From assembly GCA_910579485.1 (NCBI GenBank), contig CAJTVO010000011.1:1-41207 (forward strand): a stretch of DNA of 41,207 nt, read 5' to 3'. Numbering within the stretch: position 1 is the first letter of the stretch; each line of letters opens with the position of its first letter. The notes below the pieces were generated by a model that was not told the origin of the DNA, made no database searches, and was given only the letters and a program-made list of their open reading frames with translations. Below, piece after piece: positions 34,899 to 41,207 of the stretch. Source of the DNA: an uncultured Oscillospiraceae bacterium (GTDB taxonomy: Bacteria; Bacillota; Clostridia; Oscillospirales; Oscillospiraceae). The position numbers and the translations under genes are program-made.

Positions 34899-35759
34899 TT
34901 ACGCCTCCTTCTGCCTGCCCAGGTAGGCCTCGATGACCGCCGGGTTGGCCTGAATGTCGTCGGGGGTGCCCTTGGCGATGATGCGCCCGAAGTTCAGCAC
35001 GCAGATGCCCTCGCAGACCCCCATGACCAGATTCATGTCGTGTTCGATGAGCATGATGGCGATCTGGAAGGTGTCCCGGATCTTCCGGATGTTGTTCATC
35101 AGCTCCGCCGTCTCCGAGGGGTTCATCCCCGCTGCCGGTTCGTCCAGCAGCAGCAGGCTGGGGTTTGTCGCCAGCGCCCGGACGATCTCCAGACGCCGCT
35201 GGGCGCCGTAGGGCAGGGACCCGGCCTGATAACCGGCCATGTCCTGCATGTCGAAGATGCTCAGCAGCTCCAGGGCCTTCTCATGGGCCTCCCGCTCCTT
35301 CTTCCAGTAGGAGGGCAGGCGGAGGATTCCGCTGAGGGCACTGTACTTGATGTGCTCGTGGAGGCCCACTTTCACGTTGTCCTCCACCGTCAGGTTGCCG
35401 AAGAGCCGGATGTTCTGGAAGGTGCGGGCCACGCCCATGTGGCTGACCTGGATAGTGGTCTTCCCCGCCGTGTCCCGGCTGTCGATCATGACGGTGCCCC
35501 GGGTGGGCTGGTAAACCTTGGTCAGAAGGTTGAACACCGTGGTCTTCCCCGCGCCGTTGGGGCCGATGAGGCCCGCGATCTCCGTGCGGCCGATGGCCAT
35601 GTTGAAGTCGTCCACCGCCGTGAGGCCCCCGAAGTCGATGCCCAGATGGCGGCACTCCAGAATGGGGCGCTTGTCCACGTCCCGCTCGGGGATGATGTTG
35701 GTGCTGGGGACCGGCACCAGCTTGGGCTTGGGATAGCTGCTTTTCTGCTGCTCGCTCAC
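34899..35759 (-). CDS. livG: Branched-chain amino acid type ABC importer ATPase LivG
   Basis: 286 residues. An N-terminal leader of about 30 residues precedes the ATPase core; then Walker A GPNGAGKTT, the LivG-type signature LPYGAQRRLEI and Walker B LLLLDEPAAGMNP. The start is GTG at 35757-35759, overlapping the livM stop (GTGA). An alternative start further in would shorten the non-conserved leader, but no better ribosome site is seen. Confidence 0.92.
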   Translation of the reverse strand: MSEQQKSSYPKPKLVPVPSTNIIPERDVDKRPILECRHLGIDFGGLTAVDDFNMAIGRTEIAGLIGPNGAGKTTVFNLLTKVYQPTRGTVMIDSRDTAGKTTIQVSHMGVARTFQNIRLFGNLTVEDNVKVGLHEHIKYSALSGILRLPSYWKKEREAHEKALELLSIFDMQDMAGYQAGSLPYGAQRRLEIVRALATNPSLLLLDEPAAGMNPSETAELMNNIRKIRDTFQIAIMLIEHDMNLVMGVCEGICVLNFGRIIAKGTPDDIQANPAVIEAYLGRQKEA

Positions 35760-36811
35760 TTGGCTGCGCCCCCCTTCTTTTTCTTCCGGCGGAACCGGGT
35801 GTTGATGAAGTCCTGGATCGTGGGATTATTGGTCGCCAGCATGACGAGGATCAGCACCACGGCGTAGACCAGCATCCGGTAGTCCGCCAGACCGCGCATG
35901 GCCCTGGTCTCCGGCAGCACCGTAAGGAAGGTGGCCGCCAGGATGGAGCCCCACATGTTCCCCTGCCCGCCCAAAACCACGAAGACCAGGATCAGGATGG
36001 AGGTGTTGAAGTCGAACTTGTTGGCGGTGATGGTGTTCTGCCCCAGGGCGAACAGCGCGCCCGCCGCCCCCGCCATGGCGGCGGAAATGACGAAGGCCAT
36101 CAGCTTGTACTTGGTGACGGGGATGCCCACGCTCTCGGCGGCGATGCGGTTGTCCCGCAGGGCCATGATGGCCCGGCCCGCGCGGCTGTCCACCAGGTTG
36201 AAGATCACCGCCAGCACCAGCATCACCAGGACAAATCCGGCGGTGAAGGAGGATATCTTGGCGATGCCGTTGACGCCCATGGCGCCGTTGAGGAGCATCC
36301 GGCCCCCGTCGCGGAAGATGATCCGGTTCTCCAGAAAGCTGAAATGGAGTCCCCGGGCGTCCATGCCGATATACAGGTTTTCTATCATGGACTTGATGAT
36401 CTGGCCGAAGGCCAGGGTAACGATGGCCAGATAGTCGCCGTTGAGCCGCAGCACCGGGATACCCACCAGGGTCCCCGCGGCAGCGGCGGCCAGAGCGGCG
36501 ATGACCATGGACGCCGCCAGACGGAGCGGATCGGAATCAATGGGCAGCGCCGCCGCGGCCACCGCCCCGGCGAAGGCTCCCACGCTCATGAAGCCCGCGT
36601 GTCCCAGGCTCAGCTCGCCCAGCACGCCCACCGTCAGATTCAGGCTCAGCGCCATGGTGACATAGGCGCAGATGGGCACCAGCTGGCCCCGGATGGTGGA
36701 GGACAGCATCCCCGCCCCGCTCATGAACTGGAAAACGGCGTAGGCCAGGATCACGGCGCCGAAGGTGGCGAAGTTGATCCGGTTGGTTTTGCTCAGTCGT
36801 ATTTTTTTCAT
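35756..36811 (-). CDS. livM: Branched-chain amino acid type ABC importer permease LivM
   Basis: 351 residues with eight to ten hydrophobic helices. SLNLTVGVLGELSLGHAGFM and the EAA-like coupling region (AIMALRDNRIAAESVGIPVT) are typical of LivM. The C-terminus is a run of lysines and arginines (RRKKKKGG). It pairs with LivH to form the channel. AAGGTGG precedes the ATG at 36809-36811. Confidence 0.93.
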   Translation of the reverse strand: MKKIRLSKTNRINFATFGAVILAYAVFQFMSGAGMLSSTIRGQLVPICAYVTMALSLNLTVGVLGELSLGHAGFMSVGAFAGAVAAAALPIDSDPLRLAASMVIAALAAAAAGTLVGIPVLRLNGDYLAIVTLAFGQIIKSMIENLYIGMDARGLHFSFLENRIIFRDGGRMLLNGAMGVNGIAKISSFTAGFVLVMLVLAVIFNLVDSRAGRAIMALRDNRIAAESVGIPVTKYKLMAFVISAAMAGAAGALFALGQNTITANKFDFNTSILILVFVVLGGQGNMWGSILAATFLTVLPETRAMRGLADYRMLVYAVVLILVMLATNNPTIQDFINTRFRRKKKKGGAAK

Positions 36812-36820
36812 GGCTCCACC

Positions 36821-37705
36821 TTATACTTTCTCCCGGACCTGCTTGCCCAGCAGGCCGGAGGGTCTCACCAGCAGTACGACGATCAGCACCGCGAACACGA
36901 TGGCATTGGACATCTGGGTGGAGATATAGGCGCTGGCGAAGATTTCGATCACGCCCAGCAGCACGCCCCCCAGCAGCGCCCCGGGAATGGACCCGATGCC
37001 GCCGAACACGGCGGCGGTAAAGGCCTTGATGCCCGGCATGGAGCCGGTGGTGGGGGTCAGGGTGGGATAGACGGAGCAGAACAGCACCCCCGCGATGGCC
37101 GCCAGGGCGGAGCCGATGGCAAAGGTCATGGAGATGGTGGCGTTGACGTTGATGCCCATGAGCTGAGCCGCCGCCTTGTCCTCGGAGCAGGCCCGCATGG
37201 CCTTGCCCATTCTGGTCTTTCCGGTGAACCAGGTCAGCCCCAGCATGATGACCACGCAGGCCGCTACCGTGACGATGGCGGCAATGGTGATCTTCAGCTC
37301 CCCGCCGAAGAGTTCGATGGGGCTGGCGGAGAAGAAGGAGGGGAACATCTTGATGTTGGAGGTCCACAGCAGCTGGGCCCCGTTCTGGAGGAAGTAGCTC
37401 ACGCCGATGGCGGTGATCAGCACCGCCAGGGACGTGGCCTGCCGCAGGGGCTTGTAGGCCAGCCGCTCGATGACGATGCCCAGGGCGGTGCAGGCAAGGA
37501 CCGCCAGCACCACGCCCACCGCCGGAGGCAGGTTAAAGGAGGATACGGAGAAGAAGCAGATGTAGGCCCCTACCATGATGACGTCGCCGTGGGCGAAGTT
37601 CAGCATCTTGGCGATGCCGTAGACCATGGTATAGCCCAGGGCGATGATGGCGTACACGCTGCCCAGGCTGATGCCGTTGATGAGATGGTTGAGAAAGATC
37701 AGCAA
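36821..37705 (-). CDS. livH: Branched-chain amino acid type ABC importer permease LivH
   Basis: 294 residues, typical LivH length; HLINGISLGSVYAIIALGYT and NFAHGDVIMVGAYI are conserved family segments. The coupling motif lies in MRACSEDKAAAQLMGINV. The start codon is TTG at 37703-37705, seven bases after GAGGTG; no ATG or GTG fits the homologous start better. It is separated from the binding protein gene by a strong hairpin. Confidence 0.92.
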   Translation of the reverse strand: MLIFLNHLINGISLGSVYAIIALGYTMVYGIAKMLNFAHGDVIMVGAYICFFSVSSFNLPPAVGVVLAVLACTALGIVIERLAYKPLRQATSLAVLITAIGVSYFLQNGAQLLWTSNIKMFPSFFSASPIELFGGELKITIAAIVTVAACVVIMLGLTWFTGKTRMGKAMRACSEDKAAAQLMGINVNATISMTFAIGSALAAIAGVLFCSVYPTLTPTTGSMPGIKAFTAAVFGGIGSIPGALLGGVLLGVIEIFASAYISTQMSNAIVFAVLIVVLLVRPSGLLGKQVREKV

Positions 37706-37757
37706 AGAAATACACCTCGTTTTCTGTCTGGCGTCGGTGGGAGGAAAATGCAGAAGG

Positions 37758-37788
37758 GAGAGGACTGCCGGACTCCGGCAGTCCTCTC
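37758..37788 (-). terminator. Hairpin between liv binding protein and livH
   Basis: 14-bp perfect stem (37758-37771 with 37775-37788) and a 3-base loop. No long U-run. Likely sets a higher level of the binding protein than of the membrane subunits. Confidence 0.65.
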
Positions 37789-37811
37789 GGGCTTAATCAT
37801 GCAGATGTCTG

Positions 37812-39008
37812 TCAGTCCATGCCGACGTACGCGCCGTTCTCGATATACATGCCCTTGGGGGTCTTGGAGACCGCGCCGGTATCGGCCCAGGTCATGCCCT
37901 CGCCGGTGAGGCCGTCGAAGGTCATGGAGGTGAACTTGCCGATGAGGATGCCGCACAGGTCGCCGGCGCTGGTGCCGGAGGTGACGTCCTCGTCCTTCAG
38001 GGCGTTATAGATGGCATACACGCAGTCATAGGCATCGGCGGCGAACTGGTTGGGCACCTCGCCGAACTTCTCCTGATACTTGGCTACGAAGCTCTTGGTG
38101 GCCTCATCGCCGGCATCGGCGTTGAAGGGGGTCAGCAGCATGACGCCTTCAGCCAGAGAGGTATCGAAGCCCTTCACGGACAGGATGCCGTCCATGCCGT
38201 CCACGCCGAAGTACTTGGGAGCGTAGCCCATGGCGTTGGCCTGGGTGAGGATCAGGGCGTTGGCATCGTAGTATGTGGGCAGATAGATGAGATCCGCGCT
38301 GCTGTTCTTGGCGTCGTTGAGCTGGACGGAGAAATCGGTCTTGCTGTCGGTGGTGAAGGTGGTGGTGGACACGATGTTCAGGCCCAGTTCACCGGCCTTG
38401 GCGACGAAGCTGTTGTAGATGCCGGTGGAGTACACATCGTCGTTCTTATAGATGACGGCAATGGCGCTGCCCAGGTTATTGTCCTTGATGTACTGGGCGG
38501 AGGCGCTGCCCTGGTTGGGGTCCACGAAGCACATCTGGAACACGTTGTCCCGGCGGGGAGTGTCCACAGAGCCGGTCAGGGGATTGGCCACACCACCGAT
38601 GACGTCGGTGGAGGAGGCGGAGGGGGTCAGGTAGAACATGTGGTCCGCGTTGCTCTCGGCGGCGGTGGCAACGCCGGGGGTAGAGGTGACAGAGCCCAGG
38701 AACACCTGCATTCCCCAGTCCTTCAGGGTGTTGTAGGCGTTGACGGACTTCTCGGGGTCGTTGGCGTCGTCCTCATAGTGCAGGTCGAACTGGAGGCCGC
38801 CCAGGGCGTTGATCTCCTCTACGGCGATCTCCGCGCCGCCCTTGGCCGCGTTGCCGTAGATGGCCGCGTCGCCGGTGAGGGGGCCTACGCCGCCGATCTT
38901 GATGGCGCCGGAAGCGGCGCCGCCGTCCTTCTGGCCGTCACCGCCGCCGCAGGCCGCCAGGGCCAGGGTCATGACGAGGGCCAGAGCAAGTGCAAGAAAC
39001 TTCTTCAT
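37812..39008 (-). CDS. Branched-chain amino acid type substrate-binding lipoprotein
   Basis: 398 residues. Signal peptide with lipobox LAAC (cysteine 20), then a type 1 periplasmic binding fold of the LivJ/LivK kind (IKIGGVGPLTGDAAIYGNAA, AYNTLKDWGMQVFLGSVTS, YFGVDGMDGIL). It captures the ligand outside the cell for LivHMGF. The exact amino acid is not readable by eye. The ATG at 39006-39008 is preceded by AAGGAG. It is the first gene of the five-gene operon, behind a strong promoter. Confidence 0.92.
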   Translation of the reverse strand: MKKFLALALALVMTLALAACGGGDGQKDGGAASGAIKIGGVGPLTGDAAIYGNAAKGGAEIAVEEINALGGLQFDLHYEDDANDPEKSVNAYNTLKDWGMQVFLGSVTSTPGVATAAESNADHMFYLTPSASSTDVIGGVANPLTGSVDTPRRDNVFQMCFVDPNQGSASAQYIKDNNLGSAIAVIYKNDDVYSTGIYNSFVAKAGELGLNIVSTTTFTTDSKTDFSVQLNDAKNSSADLIYLPTYYDANALILTQANAMGYAPKYFGVDGMDGILSVKGFDTSLAEGVMLLTPFNADAGDEATKSFVAKYQEKFGEVPNQFAADAYDCVYAIYNALKDEDVTSGTSAGDLCGILIGKFTSMTFDGLTGEGMTWADTGAVSKTPKGMYIENGAYVGMD

Positions 39009-39077
39009 GGATCCGTACTCCTTTTATTCATATACGCCCCTCTCCGGACGTCTGTCTCTCCCGGAAAGAGTAGCATC

Positions 39078-39106
39078 ATGATAAAACCTAATCCTCAAAA
39101 TGTCAA
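39078..39106 (-). promoter_or_regulatory. Promoter of the liv operon
   Basis: Minus-strand TTGACA (39101-39106), 17 bases, TATCAT (39078-39083), 70 bases upstream of the binding protein start. Confidence 0.75.
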
Positions 39107-39291
39107 CCGTCATTCTATACACAAATTGTTCACAGATAAACCCTGCGCTTTATTGTCATTTCACACAATATGGGGGTAAATTTACACAAACCAGCCATAT
39201 CCTTACTGCCGGGGCAAAAATTTTTGCCGCTTTTTATATGAGTATTACTCATATTACTAACAGGGATAGTCATGGCTTTCGGAAAAATTGG
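39107..39291. other. AT-rich divergent spacer with palindromes
   Basis: The middle of the 353-base gene-free stretch 39009-39361, clearly more AT-rich than its surroundings. It holds a perfect 16-bp palindrome GGCAAAAATTTTTGCC (39213-39228) and, eight bases further, 9-bp inverted arms ATATGAGTA/TACTCATAT around one T (39236-39254). No small gene or known riboswitch is evident. The palindromes may be regulator sites for liv or the BlaI pair. Confidence 0.45.
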
Positions 39292-39338
39292 TTGACAAAA
39301 GTAAAGCAACGTGATAAGATATGCTTGACACTTGTAAA
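39292..39338 (+). promoter_or_regulatory. Promoter and BlaI-type operator
   Basis: TTGACA (39292-39297), 17 bases, TAAGAT (39315-39320). Directly after it, TTGACACTTGTAAA (39325-39338) is a dyad of the ACAnnTGT kind bound by BlaI/MecI repressors, placed over the expected transcription start. Autoregulation of the following pair is likely. Confidence 0.65.
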
Positions 39339-39361
39339 CCAAACAAGGAGGAACACTGGAT

Positions 39362-39745
39362 ATGAGCCGGTCTATCACGCTGTCCGCCGGGGAGTGGCGG
39401 ATCATGGAGCGCCTGTGGGAGAGAAGCCCCCGGACGCTGACGGAGCTGGTGCGGGAGCTGGGTCCCGAAACCGGGTGGAGCAAATCGACCATCGTGACCA
39501 TGGTGGGCCGTCTGGAGGCCAAGGGAGCCCTTACATACACCGAGGGCGGGCGGGCCCGGCAATACGCCCCCGCCGTCCCAAGGGAGCAGGCGGCCTTGGA
39601 GGAGACCGAGTCCCTGCTGCGCCGGGTATACCGGGGCAGCGTGGGGATGATGGTCAACACACTGGCGGACGGACGGGGCCTCACCGACGAGGACATCGAG
39701 GAGCTGTCCGCCGTATTGGAGAAAGCGAGGAGGGAGCGAAAATGA
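39362..39745 (+). CDS. BlaI/MecI/CopY-family transcriptional repressor
   Basis: 127 residues. Winged helix fold with LSAGEWRIMERLWERSPRTL and STIVTMVGRLEAKGAL (recognition helix and wing), then a C-terminal dimerisation helix region. The usual cleavage region lies in the latter part. It represses its own operon until the M56 protease downstream is activated. AAGGAGG precedes the ATG at 39362. It overlaps the next gene by 4 bases (ATGA). Confidence 0.92.
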   Translation: MSRSITLSAGEWRIMERLWERSPRTLTELVRELGPETGWSKSTIVTMVGRLEAKGALTYTEGGRARQYAPAVPREQAALEETESLLRRVYRGSVGMMVNTLADGRGLTDEDIEELSAVLEKARRERK

Positions 39746-41157
39746 CAGAGATCATCCTGACGTCTTCTATTTTGATCCTGCTGCTGGCAGTCCTGCGGCG
39801 GGTCCTGGGGGGACGGATCGACCCCCGGGTGCAGTACGCCCTGTGGCTGCTGGCGGCGGCGCGGCTGCTGATCCCGGGGACCCTGTTCACCGCGCCGGTA
39901 AGCGTCATGGGCGCGGCGGAGGATATCCGGATATCCATCCGGGAGACCTACCCCGATCCCGGCTTGGAGCCCAGTTCGCCGCCTGCCGCAGAACCGGCGG
40001 TCCGGCCTGTGCAGTCCGCTCCGGAGGTGCCTCCGGCCGGGAACGCGGAGGCCCCGGTCGAGATCGCCCCTCCGGCGGTCCCCTTCAGCCGGTGGGACTT
40101 CATCGACTGGCCGGACGCGGTCTGGAAGGCCGGCATGGCGGCGGCCGGCGGCATGGTGGCGGTCAGCAACCTGGCGTTCTATCTCCGTCTGCGGAGGACG
40201 CGAAAACGGCTGGACCTTCCCGCCGCCTGGTCCGGGAAGCTGCCGGTCTATGAGGTGGAGGGACTCTCCTCCCCCTGTCTCTTCGGCCTGTTCCGTCCCG
40301 CCGTCTATCTGAACAGAGCGGCTATGGACGCGGAACATCCCGAGCACATCCTGGCCCACGAGTACGCCCACTACCGTCACGGGGATCATCTGTGGTCCAT
40401 TCTGCGCAGCATCTGCGTGGCCGTCCACTGGTACAACCCCCTGGTCTGGTGGGCGGCGGCCCTCAGCCGCCGGGACTGCGAGCTGGCCTGCGACGCCTCC
40501 GCCCTCCGGCGGCTGGGAGAAGCCGAACGCATCGACTACGGCCAGACCCTTCTGGGCATGGTCTCCAAGGGACGTGATCCCGCCGCGCTCCTGCGCACGG
40601 CGACCTCCATGAGCGCCGGGAAACGGGCCATGAGGGAGCGTATCGCCCTCATCGTCAAAGCGCCCCGGACCCGGAAGCTCACACTGGCGCTGGCGGTCCT
40701 GCTGGCCTGCGCGCTGGCGGCGTGCAGCTTCGGCGGCAGGGAGGCGAAAGCGCCGGAGGGCACGGAGCCTTCACGAGGCGAGGCGGGGGGTATTCCCACT
40801 GCCGTCACCATCTACCAAGCGGTAAGCTCCGACTGCTACCTCACCGCAGATATCACCGAACCGGAGGAGGTAGAGCAGCTGTGGGAGATGTATCAGTCCT
40901 TTGAATACGAAGCGCCCCTCGACTCCCCAAAGGAAGGCAGGTGGCCCGTCGTGGTCTTCTTCTATTACGGAGATACGCCGGGTGACGACAACATCGTTTT
41001 CTTCATCGACAAGGATGAGATCGCCATTAGGAACGGAGGATACTACCGCCTAAAAAATAGCGATGAGATATACAGTGAGCTCCTTCGCCTGTCGGTGGAC
41101 CCTGATCATTCGTCCTACGGCTATGTATATACGATGTTAACTCAACCTGAAGGTTGA
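39742..41157 (+). CDS. M56 (BlaR1-like) membrane metalloprotease with novel sensor end
   Basis: 471 residues. Membrane helices lie near 4-22, 28-52, 130-150 and 318-338. The cytoplasmic zinc protease site is HEYAH (206-210), with E247 and D251 in CELACD as further metal or catalytic residues. The last 130 residues are outside the membrane. They lack the SxxK, SxN and KTG motifs of penicillin-binding sensors; they look like a small alpha/beta domain (ITEPEEVEQLWEMYQ, VVVFFYYGD), perhaps of the DUF5301 kind. It should cleave the BlaI-type repressor after an unknown signal. The last helix carries a lipobox-like LAAC. The ATG overlaps the repressor stop. Confidence 0.88.
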   Translation: MTEIILTSSILILLLAVLRRVLGGRIDPRVQYALWLLAAARLLIPGTLFTAPVSVMGAAEDIRISIRETYPDPGLEPSSPPAAEPAVRPVQSAPEVPPAGNAEAPVEIAPPAVPFSRWDFIDWPDAVWKAGMAAAGGMVAVSNLAFYLRLRRTRKRLDLPAAWSGKLPVYEVEGLSSPCLFGLFRPAVYLNRAAMDAEHPEHILAHEYAHYRHGDHLWSILRSICVAVHWYNPLVWWAAALSRRDCELACDASALRRLGEAERIDYGQTLLGMVSKGRDPAALLRTATSMSAGKRAMRERIALIVKAPRTRKLTLALAVLLACALAACSFGGREAKAPEGTEPSRGEAGGIPTAVTIYQAVSSDCYLTADITEPEEVEQLWEMYQSFEYEAPLDSPKEGRWPVVVFFYYGDTPGDDNIVFFIDKDEIAIRNGGYYRLKNSDEIYSELLRLSVDPDHSSYGYVYTMLTQPEG

Positions 41158-41207
41158 CAGCGCAGCGGGAAACCTGCCCACGTCACGCCAGGGATCCCCC
41201 CGCCTCG
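41158..41207. other. Unassigned window end
   Basis: Fifty bases after the M56 gene. I see no terminator hairpin, gene or regulatory motif in the visible part. Confidence 0.5.

Overview
The window is GC-rich Firmicutes DNA, most like a gut-type Clostridia of the Oscillospiraceae group (Flavonifractor/Oscillibacter-like). The signs are a 138-residue Firmicutes-type S12 with an L7Ae-like protein at the head of the str operon, AGGAGG ribosome sites, sigma-A promoters with 17-bp spacers, Gram-positive lipoprotein signals, split transketolase and a DUF2344/radical-SAM pair. The species call is inference from gene content. I saw no rRNA, tRNA, CRISPR array, prophage or transposase gene.

Layout. (1) 1-3473: the 5' part of a DtxR/MntR-type repressor gene (-), then a DUF1576 membrane protein, a small unknown protein and an FAD/Rieske oxidoreductase (+). 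(2) 3521-6011 (-): a B12-binding-type radical SAM protein and its DUF2344 partner as overlapping genes. (3) 6338-11447 (-): str operon, L7Ae-like/rpsL/rpsG/fusA/tuf, with its own promoter and no rpoBC upstream. Its spacers carry hairpins and a repeated palindromic sequence. A 61-bp MITE-like element with 9-bp flanking repeats lies just beyond the tuf terminator. (4) 11683-14438: a two-gene ABC exporter (+) facing a small membrane-anchored HTH regulator (-). (5) 14477-17924: split transketolase (-) divergent from a MATE exporter (+), with a perfect 22-bp palindrome between them.

(6) 17932-34181 is the most coherent accessory block, a beta-linked oligosaccharide locus. On the minus strand, in transcription order, are a LacI regulator, an Opp-type binding lipoprotein, two permeases, two ATPases, a GH3 beta-glucosidase, a GH94 cellobiose phosphorylase and a GH1 beta-glucosidase. 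A GH2 beta-mannosidase reads divergently. The enzymes lack signal peptides, so the picture is import of short beta-glucosides or glucomannan fragments and breakdown inside the cell, partly by phosphorolysis. A shared LacI-type DNA motif sits just downstream of both divergent promoters.

(7) 34188-39106 (-): a complete branched-chain amino acid type ABC importer (binding protein, livH, livM, livG, livF). (8) 39292-41157 (+): a BlaI-type repressor and an M56 (BlaR1-like) membrane protease whose C-terminal domain is not penicillin-binding. The last 50 bases hold nothing I can name.

Nothing here is clearly a wholly new system. The best leads are the glycan locus with its unusual OppC, the twofold-repeated DUF1576 protein, the miniature element next to tuf, the palindromic spacers of the str operon, and the non-beta-lactam BlaI/M56 pair.
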